64,000 nucleotides of DNA from Microbispora sp. H11081 (lineage in GTDB: Bacteria > Actinomycetota > Actinomycetes > Streptosporangiales > Streptosporangiaceae): positions 1,157,005 to 1,221,004 of the forward strand of contig NZ_JABBWV010000001.1 in assembly GCF_012999535.1 (NCBI RefSeq). The letters are read 5' to 3'. Both the position numbers and the translations under genes were made by a program. Below, piece by piece: positions 26,151 through 33,373 of the stretch; positions within the stretch are counted from its first letter, which is position 1; each line of letters begins with the position of its first letter. The notes beneath the pieces were generated by a model, which saw only the letters and a program-made list of their open reading frames with translations, did no database searches and was not told where the DNA came from.

Positions 26151-26189
26151 CGGACATGTCCGTTAGGATCCGCGGACACACCGTGTCGG
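26151..26189 (+). promoter_or_regulatory. Double palindrome over the promoter of the CGNR regulator
   Basis: A perfect 12-bp palindrome CGGACATGTCCG (26151-26162) is followed 22 bp later (two helical turns) by CGGACAcaccgTGTCGG (26173-26189). A -10-like TAGGAT (26164-26169) lies between them. The arrangement suggests autoregulation. Confidence 0.5.
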
Positions 26190-26238
26190 TGCTACGCGAC
26201 GCCAGGGGATGTCGCGTCCCCGGAGAAAGGACAACGCG

Positions 26239-26850
26239 ATGACGTGGCCGGCCACGGAGCGCTACGGCTTGGAACCCGCTCCCGGCGGTCTCGCGTTCGT
26301 CCAGGACCTGCTCAACACCTCGCCCGCCGGCCGGCCGCGCCATGCCGACTGGCTCGACGACCCCACCACCGCGCAGACGTGGCTGAGCGAGGCGCTCGCC
26401 CGGTGGAGCGCGGCTTCCGGCCGGCCCGCTCCCGATGTGGACTTCACCGATCGTGACCGCGAGGCGCTGCGGGATCTGAGATGGGCTCTCCGCAGGCTTT
26501 TCGCCGAGCAGAGCGCCGGCGCCGAGGCCGTGTCCGCGCAGGTGCCGGCCGCCCTTCCGGCACTGTCCGTCTCGATGCGGGTCGACGAGCGTGGCACCGT
26601 CGTCGCGGAACCTTCGGGCACCGGATGGCGGAGGGTCGCATCGCTCGTGCTGATCGAATGCCTCCAGGCCCAGCAGACCGACCAGCGGCGGCGACTGAAG
26701 ATATGCCGCAACGAGCGCTGCCAGTGTGCGTTCTACGACCGTTCACGCAACAACAGCGGCGTCTGGCACGACGTGCGGTTCTGCGGAAACGCCGCGAACC
26801 TGCGCGCCCACCGCGCCCGCAAGCGGGAACAGGCCGCCTCCGGCGAGTGA
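26239..26850 (+). CDS. CGNR zinc-finger stress-response regulator (ABATE domain)
   Basis: A 203-aa regulator. The N-terminal ABATE-type domain (LAFVQDLLNTSP, ALRDLRWALRRLF) is probably ligand-sensing. The C-terminal zinc finger has ICRNERCQCAFYDRSRNN and WHDVRFCGNAANLRAHRAR. In the consensus (WC...CGNR) a Cys stands where this protein has His (WHDV) and the motif Arg is Ala (CGNA); His may serve as zinc ligand. ATG at 26239 follows AAAGGA with 7-nt spacing. A double palindrome upstream suggests it controls itself. Confidence 0.87.
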   Translation: MTWPATERYGLEPAPGGLAFVQDLLNTSPAGRPRHADWLDDPTTAQTWLSEALARWSAASGRPAPDVDFTDRDREALRDLRWALRRLFAEQSAGAEAVSAQVPAALPALSVSMRVDERGTVVAEPSGTGWRRVASLVLIECLQAQQTDQRRRLKICRNERCQCAFYDRSRNNSGVWHDVRFCGNAANLRAHRARKREQAASGE

Positions 26851-26868
26851 CCCACGCGACACAGAACC

Positions 26869-26963
26869 GCACTGGAGCACTGGAGCACTGGGCACGGCGC
26901 GGCAGGCCCTGCCACGCGGTGTTCATCATGCCGTGTCGTCATGCCGTGTCGTCATGCCGTGTC
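26869..26963. repeat. Short tandem repeats between convergent genes (8-bp x3 and 13-bp x2.8)
   Basis: GCACTGGA is repeated three times (26869-26892, last copy one base off). CATGCCGTGTCGT is repeated 2.8 times without interruption (26927-26963). The second array overlaps the stop codon of the DUF1707 gene by two bases. Confidence 0.85.
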
Positions 26964-27480
26964 ATCTTCGCGCGGGGCGGATGGTGACGCTGCCGTAGGG
27001 GAGCTCGCCGGTGATCCGGACGTGCAGCGCGCCGGGACGTCGCCGGCCGGGCACCTTGCTCGTCACCCTGCCCCACTGCGTGTGCACGCCGTCGGCGTTC
27101 GCGCTCGCGCCGGCGGGCAGGATGAACGTCGCGCCGCCGTACTTGAGCCAGAGCTCGACGTCGATCACCGCGTACGGGACGTGGGCCTCGGACAGGTCGA
27201 GCCGCACGCTGCCGTACTCGGACTCGACGCGCAGCCGGCGCGGGACCTCCCAGTCGCCCTTGCGCGTGATGCGCCCGCCGGTGGATACGAGATCGACCAC
27301 GTCGTCCGGCAGGTCGGCGACGACCGTGGCCAGTTCGTGGCGGGACGCGGCGGTGAGCGCCAGCCCGAGCCGCCGCTCCAGCTCGTCCTGGCCGAGCCGG
27401 CCGTCGGCGTACGCCTGCTGGACCAGCTCCACCACCCTGTCACGCTCCCCGTCAGGGAGGCGTCCCGTCGCGCCGCTCAT
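26962..27480 (-). CDS. DUF1707 domain protein
   Basis: A 172-aa protein. The N-terminal DUF1707 (SHOCT-like) helix pair is clear (VQQAYADGRLGQDELERRLGLALTAASRHELATVVADLP). A C-terminal beta-rich part like those of cell-wall-stress proteins follows (VRLDLSEAHVPYAVIDVELWLKYGGATFILP, then short strands ending in SVTIRPARR). No membrane helix is seen. ATG at 27480 overlaps the stop of the ABC permease gene (ATGA), so it belongs to the exporter operon as its last gene. Function unknown; the context suggests a role with the exporter or envelope stress. Confidence 0.82.
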   Translation of the reverse strand: MSGATGRLPDGERDRVVELVQQAYADGRLGQDELERRLGLALTAASRHELATVVADLPDDVVDLVSTGGRITRKGDWEVPRRLRVESEYGSVRLDLSEAHVPYAVIDVELWLKYGGATFILPAGASANADGVHTQWGRVTSKVPGRRRPGALHVRITGELPYGSVTIRPARR

Positions 27481-28280
27481 CGGCTGACGGCTCTCTGGTA
27501 CAGCCGCGTGGCCAGCGGCACGAACACGACCAGGAGCAGGACCGACCACAGCAGCGACACAGGCACCGCGTGCCGCAGCGGCCAGGCTGCCGGCGCGGGA
27601 AGAGCAGGCGTGGTGTTGCCGAACAGCTCGCGCGCGGCCTGGACGAGCGTGGAGACCGGGTTCCACTCGGCGATCGGCTGCAGCGGCCCGGGCAGCCGCG
27701 TGCTGTCGACGAAGGCGTTGGACAGGAAGACCAGCGGGAGCGACACGAGGGTGGCGATGTTGTTGAAGACCTCGGGCGTGCGCAGGGTCAGCGCGACCGT
27801 GGCCGTCACCCAGGAGAAGGCGTACGCGAACAGCAGCAGCATCAGGAAGCCAAGGAGGGCGTCGAGCGGCGAGGTGTGGATGCGCCAGCCGACGAGCAGC
27901 CCCACCAGCGTCATCGTGGCGATGCTGGTCACGTTCATGATCAGGTCGCTGAGGGTCTGGCCGGTCAGCACCGCCGAGGGCGACATCGGCAGGGTGCGGA
28001 ACCGGTCGAAGACGCCCTTCTGCAGGTCCTGGGTGAGGGTGTAGCCGGTGATCTGCGCACTCGTCGTGATCGTCATGACGAAGATGCCGGGGAGCATGTA
28101 CTCCGCGTACGACATCCCGGGCAGCGTGATCATGCTGCCGAAGACGTAGGTGAACAGCAGCACGAACACGATCGGCAGCATGACCACGCCACCAAGCAGG
28201 TCGGGCGCTCGGCGGATCTTCAGTGCGTTGCGCTTGGTGATCGTCACGCCGTCGGCGACGGCCATGCGGAGGGTGCTCAT
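27477..28280 (-). CDS. ABC-2 type exporter permease, DrrB-like
   Basis: A 267-aa membrane protein with six predicted helices (first LLGGVVMLPIVFVLLFTYVFG). It carries the ABC-2 signature region around GVFDRFRTLPMSPSAVLTGQTLSD, and NPVSTLVQAARELFG near the C-terminus. It would form the channel for the adjacent ATPase. Members of the DrrAB group export drugs, lipids or antibiotics. ATGA overlaps at both ends couple it to the ATPase gene upstream and DUF1707 downstream. Confidence 0.92.
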   Translation of the reverse strand: MSTLRMAVADGVTITKRNALKIRRAPDLLGGVVMLPIVFVLLFTYVFGSMITLPGMSYAEYMLPGIFVMTITTSAQITGYTLTQDLQKGVFDRFRTLPMSPSAVLTGQTLSDLIMNVTSIATMTLVGLLVGWRIHTSPLDALLGFLMLLLFAYAFSWVTATVALTLRTPEVFNNIATLVSLPLVFLSNAFVDSTRLPGPLQPIAEWNPVSTLVQAARELFGNTTPALPAPAAWPLRHAVPVSLLWSVLLLVVFVPLATRLYQRAVSR

Positions 28281-29254
28281 CGGACGGTCTCCCTCGCCTT
28301 GTCCGTGGTCCTGCCGGTGGGTTCGTGTCCCGTGAGGGTCAGGAACACGTCGTCCAGGGTCGGGCGGCGCAGCCCGGCGTCGCGCACGGTGATCCGCTCG
28401 GTGGCCAGCCGCCCGAGCGCGCCGGTCAGCACGGCGGCGCCGCCGGTGACCGGGACCGTCACCCGTAGGGCGGCGGTGTCGGTCCGCATGTCGCCGACGG
28501 CCAGCGGCGCCAGCGTCCGCCTGGCGGTCTCCAGGTCGGCCGCGCTCGTCACGGACAGCTCGATCCGGTCGCCGCCGACCTGGTCCTTGAGCTGGTCGGC
28601 GGTGCCCACAGCGATCACGCGTCCGTGGTCGACCACCGCGACACGGTCGGCGAGCCGGTCGGCCTCCTCCATGTACTGGGTGGTGAGCAGCACCGTCGTG
28701 CCGTCCGCGACGAGTTCGGCGATGACGTCCCACAGGGCCGCCCTGGCCCGCGGGTCGAGGCCGGTGGTGGGCTCGTCGAGGAACAGCACGGGCGGGGAGG
28801 CGACCAGCGCGCCGGCCAGGTCGAGCCGGCGGCGCATGCCGCCCGAGTAGCCCCGCACGGGCCGGTCGGCCGCGCCGGTCAGGTCGAAGCGCTCCAGCAG
28901 TTCGCGGGCGCGCTGCCTGGCGCGCCTGACGCCCAGGTGGTAGAGGCGGCCGACCATCTCCAGGTTCTCCGCGCCGGTGAGGTGGTCGTCGACGGCGGCG
29001 TACTGGCCGGAGGCGCCGATGCGGGCCCGTAATCGGCGGGCGTCACGGACGACGTCGAACCCTGCCACCGTCGCGCGGCCCGCGTCCGGTTCGAGCAGTG
29101 TGGTGAGGATGCGCACCGTCGTGGTCTTTCCCGCTCCGTTCGGGCCGAGCAGGCCGAGCACGGTGCCCTCGGGGACGGTCAGCTCCATCCCGTCGAGGGC
29201 GGCCACTTCGCCGTATCTCTTGACCAGGCCCTCGGCCACGATCGCGTCCGGCAT
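28277..29254 (-). CDS. ABC exporter ATPase, DrrA-like
   Basis: A 325-aa ATPase with Walker A GPNGAGKTT, Q-loop GQYAAVD, signature YSGGM, Walker B VLFLDEP and the switch region LLTTQYMEEADRLAD. The C-terminal extension of DrrA types is present (GRLATERITVRDAGLRRPTLDDVFLTLTG). ATG at 29254 follows AAGGAGG with good spacing. It is 17 bp downstream of the DUF4097 gene and overlaps the permease gene by 4 bases. Confidence 0.94.
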   Translation of the reverse strand: MPDAIVAEGLVKRYGEVAALDGMELTVPEGTVLGLLGPNGAGKTTTVRILTTLLEPDAGRATVAGFDVVRDARRLRARIGASGQYAAVDDHLTGAENLEMVGRLYHLGVRRARQRARELLERFDLTGAADRPVRGYSGGMRRRLDLAGALVASPPVLFLDEPTTGLDPRARAALWDVIAELVADGTTVLLTTQYMEEADRLADRVAVVDHGRVIAVGTADQLKDQVGGDRIELSVTSAADLETARRTLAPLAVGDMRTDTAALRVTVPVTGGAAVLTGALGRLATERITVRDAGLRRPTLDDVFLTLTGHEPTGRTTDKARETVR

Positions 29255-29271
29255 GGGAACCTCCTTAGGTG

Positions 29272-30201
29272 TCAGGCGCGGTGGATGACGACGTCGCCGT
29301 AGGTGGTGTGGGTCCGCACCTCGACGACGCGGTCCGCACGGCCGGGGTCGTCGCCGGGATCGAGCGAGACGTCCACGACGCCGTAGGTGGAGCTCACGTC
29401 GAGCCAGGCGGCGGTGCCCTCCCTGATCCCGAGGTCCAGGCCGCCGCCGGTCGTCTCCATGACGATCGAGCCGGACACCGCCTCGCCGATCCGCAGGCCG
29501 GCGTACGCGGTCTTCGCGGCGACGCCGGCCAGGGCGCGGTCGACGGCGAGGTCGCCGTGGGCGCTGCTCAGCCGCAGTTCGCCGGTCACCTCGCGGATGC
29601 GGACGGAGCCGTGGGAGGTCTTCACCACGGCGGTGCCGTCGACCTCGCCGATGTGGATGCCGCCGTGGGTCGTGGTGACCTCGGCGTGCCCGGAAACGCG
29701 GATGACCGAGATGTCGCCGTGGGTGCTCCGCACCCGGAGCCGGGCGGCCTGCTCGATCCGGATGTCGCCGTAGGAGGTGGCGGCCGTCACCTCGCCGAGC
29801 GTTCCCCGGCACAGGACGACCCCCGCCGTCGTGGCGTCGAGGTGGGAGCCGGCGGGCAGGTCGATCGTCACCTCGGCCGAACCCCGGCCGAGCAGCAGCG
29901 AACGCGCCCAGTTGGAGGGCGACTCGACGAGCTTGCCGAGTGAAAGGCCCCAGCCGGATGCGGTGGCCGCCTGCTCCTTGGCCGTACGCACCAGGAGCCT
30001 GCCGTCGGCGTAGTCCACCTGGATGTGCCGGGCGGCCTGGACGTCGGCGTCGTTGGACTCGTCGCTCGGACGGATGTCGACGACGGTGTCGGCGCGGTCG
30101 CTCGCGTTGACCCGGACGGCGGCGGTCGCCACGTCGAGTACGGCGAGGATCGGGCGCGGTGTGTCGAAGGTCCGGGCTCCGGCCTGCCTGCCGCCGGTCA
30201 T
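29272..30201 (-). CDS. DUF4097 beta-helix protein
   Basis: A 309-aa protein whose second half is a ladder of short strands with repeating YGDI/HGDI-type turns (TSYGDIRIEQA, STHGDISVIRV, TTHGGIHIGEV, TSHGSVRIREV, SSAHGDLAVD, TTYGDVVIH). This pattern defines the DUF4097/DUF4098 adhesin-like family and folds as a right-handed beta-helix. There is no signal peptide or membrane helix. Its function is not known. It follows a ribbon-helix-helix regulator (1-base overlap) and precedes the exporter genes, an arrangement common in actinobacteria. Confidence 0.85.
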   Translation of the reverse strand: MTGGRQAGARTFDTPRPILAVLDVATAAVRVNASDRADTVVDIRPSDESNDADVQAARHIQVDYADGRLLVRTAKEQAATASGWGLSLGKLVESPSNWARSLLLGRGSAEVTIDLPAGSHLDATTAGVVLCRGTLGEVTAATSYGDIRIEQAARLRVRSTHGDISVIRVSGHAEVTTTHGGIHIGEVDGTAVVKTSHGSVRIREVTGELRLSSAHGDLAVDRALAGVAAKTAYAGLRIGEAVSGSIVMETTGGGLDLGIREGTAAWLDVSSTYGVVDVSLDPGDDPGRADRVVEVRTHTTYGDVVIHRA

Positions 30202-30728
30202 CAGCGCACCCAGCCGCGGTAGCGGTTGCCGGTCTCCGGCTCCGGGCGGCGGCCGGAGCGGCGTCCGGAGCCGGGGTCGAGCGCGACGCTGACGGCGCGG
30301 ACCAGCCAGGCGTTGACCGACAGCCCCTCACGCGCCGCCGCCTCCTCGATGCGCGGCTTGAGGTGGTCGGGGACCCGGAGCGAGATCCGGGACGTCCCGC
30401 CGTCGTCGGTCTCGGGCGGCGGCGGGACGTGCGGTGTCTCGCTCTGCCCGCTCTCGCCCTGCTCGGGCAGGGAGCGCACGCTCTGCGGCGGGGGGGTCAC
30501 GACGAAACCGGGGTCACGCCCGCGCAGCCGCACCTCGACGGAGCCGGGGGCGAGGTCCTGGGTGATCTCGTCGGCGGCGGCCGCCAGTGCTTCGAGCAGC
30601 GCGAGCCGGGTGGCCGATTCGAGTGTCGCGGCGAGGCGCTCGGCGAGTGCGCGGGCTTCCTCGCCGCCCACCGCGGCGACCATCGCGAGTTCGCGCCGGA
30701 GTTGGTCGACATGAGGCGCAAGGTCCAT
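30201..30728 (-). CDS. HicB/Arc-type ribbon-helix-helix regulator
   Basis: A 175-aa protein. The C-terminal part has a classic ribbon-helix-helix (about residues 112-150): strand [21 protein letters not shown], then EGLSVNAWLVRAVSVAL. The N-terminal half is helical and the middle a Pro-rich linker. It resembles HicB-type antitoxins, but no toxin gene is adjacent, so it is more likely a plain repressor. ATG at 30728 lacks a good ribosome site, and the start codon lies inside the first copy of a repeated TGACGCCAT element, which suggests autoregulation and perhaps a near-leaderless message. Confidence 0.8.
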   Translation of the reverse strand: MDLAPHVDQLRRELAMVAAVGGEEARALAERLAATLESATRLALLEALAAAADEITQDLAPGSVEVRLRGRDPGFVVTPPPQSVRSLPEQGESGQSETPHVPPPPETDDGGTSRISLRVPDHLKPRIEEAAAREGLSVNAWLVRAVSVALDPGSGRRSGRRPEPETGNRYRGWVR

Positions 30729-30801
30729 GACGCCATCATGACATCACAATGGCGTCACTGCAATCCGCATTGTCCTGGAGTCTGACGCCATGACGGCGTC
30801 A
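30728..30801. promoter_or_regulatory. Cluster of TGACGCCAT half-sites upstream of the RHH regulator
   Basis: Inverted copies TGACGCCAT (30728-30736) and ATGGCGTCA (30749-30757) are followed by the palindrome TGACGCCatgacGGCGTCA (30783-30801). Ribbon-helix-helix proteins bind such short repeated half-sites, so this is a likely autoregulatory operator. Confidence 0.6.
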
Positions 30802-30932
30802 CACAGTGGATGCTTCCACGTCGTGGGGGAGACGGCGGAGGTCCTCCTCCCCGTGGGGGAGCGGGTCCGGGGCGGCCGAGGGCTCCGCGGGCCGGTCGTC
30901 CTGGTCGGGGAGGTTCTGCTGGAGAACGCACA

Positions 30933-31193
30933 TCACGCGGTCCTGGAGGTCGGCCGGCTCATCGTGCCGGTGGGGTCGATCACGAGGCCGATCGCGCCGA
31001 GGCCATTGGTCATGCCGCGCAGCGCGGGCTCGCTGAGCCGGATCCAGTCCTGGTCGCCGCCCAGCACCTTCGCCAGCCGGAGCGGCGAGGTGAAGGCCAC
31101 CGCCGTCCGCTCGCCGGCGGCCGTACGGAACAGGCGAAGCGCCAGGGAGAACCCACTGCGGCGCACCGGCACGTATAACGGATCTTCGATCAT
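30933..31193 (-). CDS. SAV_915-like small protein
   Basis: An 86-aa protein with the conserved run LYVPVRRSG, LRLFRTAAGERTAVAFTS, LRLAKVLGGDQDWIRLSEPALR and GLVIDPTG, as in the small actinobacterial SAV_915/SseB-related family. Function unknown. ATG at 31193 follows GGAAGG with 6-nt spacing. It stands alone between the RHH operon and kdp. Confidence 0.72.
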   Translation of the reverse strand: MIEDPLYVPVRRSGFSLALRLFRTAAGERTAVAFTSPLRLAKVLGGDQDWIRLSEPALRGMTNGLGAIGLVIDPTGTMSRPTSRTA

Positions 31194-31542
31194 GTCATGC
31201 CTTCCATAGGACTCTCGAAGGCGACATTAGATTCGGCGCGGCCACCGGGAGCGCCATCACTACGCGATCCCGACGCCCGGCCGCGGAAAGCTGACGCGGG
31301 ATTGACGGAGCGCCGCCATCCGGCGCGCCGATCCGGTTCGCCCGCCCCCTGACACGGCGTACGCCCTGGGTCCGGCGGCCTGCGGGGGCGGGCGGGACCG
31401 ATCACGTAGGGGCCGCGTCAAGGTTTCGAGTCGCGGCGTATGAGAGCCGTCAAGAACGTCAAAGCTCGTTAAATTCGGCGCTTTGCTGGCTTGTGGCCGT
31501 CTGTCCGGCGGCCGGGCAAGCTTACCGATTTGAGGAAGTGAG
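31194..31542 (+). promoter_or_regulatory. kdp upstream region with TTGACG-type repeats
   Basis: No gene is seen in these 349 bp. CTGACGcgggaTTGACG (31291-31307) has an 11-bp period like the repeats before the APC permease. In the opposite orientation CGTCAA occurs at 31416, 31448 and 31457, and CGTTAA at 31467. These may be sites for the KdpE response regulator encoded by the same operon. No convincing -35/-10 pair stands out. Confidence 0.4.
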
Positions 31543-31626
31543 ATGGCTGACGTCATCTTCGTCGCCCTGACGGTCGCGATATTCGCGATCTGCGGGCTCA
31601 TGCTGAAGGCGGTGGAGCGCCTGTGA
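31543..31626 (+). CDS. 27-aa single-helix membrane peptide preceding kdpF
   Basis: ATG at 31543 follows GAGGAAG with 4-nt spacing. The 27-residue product is one hydrophobic helix flanked by Asp3 and a basic/acidic tail (KAVERL). It overlaps the start of kdpF by 4 bases (GTGA), so it is translated as part of the kdp operon. I recall similar tiny ORFs before kdpF in other actinomycetes. It may be an extra KdpFABC accessory peptide; the function is inference. Confidence 0.7.
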   Translation: MADVIFVALTVAIFAICGLMLKAVERL

Positions 31627-31712
31627 GCGCTGTAAACGCCGCTGGTCTGGTCGTCGCCGTCGGCCTGACGATCTTCATGATCGCGGCCCTGCTGTTCCCG
31701 GAGCGTTTCTGA
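31623..31712 (+). CDS. kdpF: KdpF, small subunit of the potassium-transporting ATPase
   Basis: A 29-aa peptide with GTG start. One hydrophobic helix ([20 protein letters not shown]) ends in FPERF, as in actinobacterial KdpF (PEKF/PERF). KdpF stabilises the KdpABC complex in the membrane. Its stop overlaps the kdpA start by one base (TGATG). Confidence 0.88.
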   Translation: MSAVNAAGLVVAVGLTIFMIAALLFPERF

Positions 31713-33373
31713 TGTCGCCGACCACGGCCGGGATCGTCTTCGTCGCATCCCTCGTCGTCGCCCTGGTGCTGACGCATCGGCCGCTCGGCGACTACATGTA
31801 CCGCGTCTACACCGGCACGCGGCACCTGGCCTTCGAGCGGGTGATCTACCGTCTCATCGGGGTCCGGCCCGACACGGAGCAGCGGTGGAGCGTCTACGCC
31901 CGCAACGTGCTCGCCTTCTCGGCCGTCTCGATCCTGTTCCTCTACGCGTTCCAGCGCCTGCAGGACCGTCTGCTGCTGAGCCTCGGCTTCCCCGCGGTGA
32001 CCGGCCACGTGGCGTGGAACACCGCGGTCAGCTTCGTCACCAACACGAACTGGCAGGCGTACTCGGGTGAGTCCACGATGGGCCACCTGGTGCAGATGGC
32101 CGGCCTCGCGGTGCAGAACTTCGTGTCCGCGGCGGTCGGCATGGCCGTGGCGGTCGCCCTGGTGCGCGGATTCGCCCGCAACAGGACCGAGACCCTGGGC
32201 AACTTCTGGGTGGACCTCGTCCGCGGCACGATCCGCGTCCTGCTGCCGATCGCGTTCGTCGGCGCGCTCATCCTGGTGGCCGGCGGCGTGATCCAGAACT
32301 TCTCCGGCGTGCACGAGGTCACCACGCTGGCCGGGGGCACGCAGGGCATCACCGGCGGGCCGGTGGCCAGCCAGGAGGTCATCAAGGAACTCGGCAACAA
32401 CGGCGGCGGCTTCTACAACGCCAACTCCGCCCATCCCTTCGAGAACGCCGCCTCCTGGACGAACTGGCTGGAGATCTTCCTGATCCTCGTGCTGCCGTTC
32501 GCGCTGCCGCGCACGTTCGGCCGCATGGTGGGCGACCGGCGGCAGGGCTACGCGATCGTCGCGATCATGGGCGTGCTGGCCCTCGCCAGCGTCGCGCTGG
32601 TCACCGGGCTGGAGATCGCGCATCACGGCACCGTCCCGCAGGCGGTCGGCGCCGCGCTCGAAGGCAAGGAGATCAGGTTCGGCGTGCCGAACTCGGGGAC
32701 CTTCGCCGCGGCGACGACGCTGACCTCGACCGGCGCCGTGGACTCCTTCCACGACTCGTTCACCGCGCTCGGCGGCATGATGACGATGTTCAACATGATG
32801 CTGGGCGAGGTGGCGCCCGGCGGGGTCGGCGCGGGCCTGTACGGCATGCTCGTGCTGGCGGTGATCACCGTCTTCGTCGCCGGTCTGATGGTGGGCCGCA
32901 CACCGGAGTACCTGGGCAAGAAGATCGGCGCACGCGAGATCAAGCTGGCCTCGCTGTACTTCCTGACCACCCCGGCGCTCGTGCTCGTGGGCACCGCCCT
33001 GGCCATGGCCTCGCCCGAGCAGCGCGCGAGCATGCTCAACTCGGGGCCGCACGGCCTGTCGGAGGTGCTCTACGCGTTCACCAGCGCCTCCAACAACAAC
33101 GGGTCGGCGTTCGCCGGCATCACCGTGAACACCCCGTGGTACGACACCGCGCTCGGACTGTGCATGGCCTTCGGCCGGTTCCTGCCGATCGTCTTCGTGC
33201 TCGGCCTCGCCGGGTCCCTGGCCAGACAGGCCCCCGTACCGGCCTCGGCGGGCACGCTCCCCACCCACCGGCCCCAGTTCGTCGGCATGGTCGTCGGCGT
33301 GACGATCATCGTGGTGGGGCTGACCTTCCTCCCCGCCCTGGCGCTCGGTCCGCTCGCAGAAGGAATCCAGTGA
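31712..33373 (+). CDS. kdpA: Potassium-transporting ATPase potassium-binding subunit
   Basis: A 553-aa polytopic protein, the usual KdpA length. The four selectivity-filter loops are recognisable: [57 protein letters not shown] and [14 protein letters not shown]. It binds K+ outside and feeds it to KdpB. Gene overlaps on both sides (TGATG) show tight operon coupling. Confidence 0.97.
   Translation: MSPTTAGIVFVASLVVALVLTHRPLGDYMYRVYTGTRHLAFERVIYRLIGVRPDTEQRWSVYARNVLAFSAVSILFLYAFQRLQDRLLLSLGFPAVTGHVAWNTAVSFVTNTNWQAYSGESTMGHLVQMAGLAVQNFVSAAVGMAVAVALVRGFARNRTETLGNFWVDLVRGTIRVLLPIAFVGALILVAGGVIQNFSGVHEVTTLAGGTQGITGGPVASQEVIKELGNNGGGFYNANSAHPFENAASWTNWLEIFLILVLPFALPRTFGRMVGDRRQGYAIVAIMGVLALASVALVTGLEIAHHGTVPQAVGAALEGKEIRFGVPNSGTFAAATTLTSTGAVDSFHDSFTALGGMMTMFNMMLGEVAPGGVGAGLYGMLVLAVITVFVAGLMVGRTPEYLGKKIGAREIKLASLYFLTTPALVLVGTALAMASPEQRASMLNSGPHGLSEVLYAFTSASNNNGSAFAGITVNTPWYDTALGLCMAFGRFLPIVFVLGLAGSLARQAPVPASAGTLPTHRPQFVGMVVGVTIIVVGLTFLPALALGPLAEGIQ

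Noticed and set aside
26869..26963. Possible CRISPR array from repeated units
   Set aside because: The units are only 8 and 13 bp and contiguous, with no spacers, and no cas genes are near. The arrays at 43858 and 62993 fail for the same reason.
30201..30728. HicAB toxin-antitoxin pair
   Set aside because: The RHH protein looks HicB-like, but no HicA-type toxin gene lies on either side; the next gene is DUF4097.
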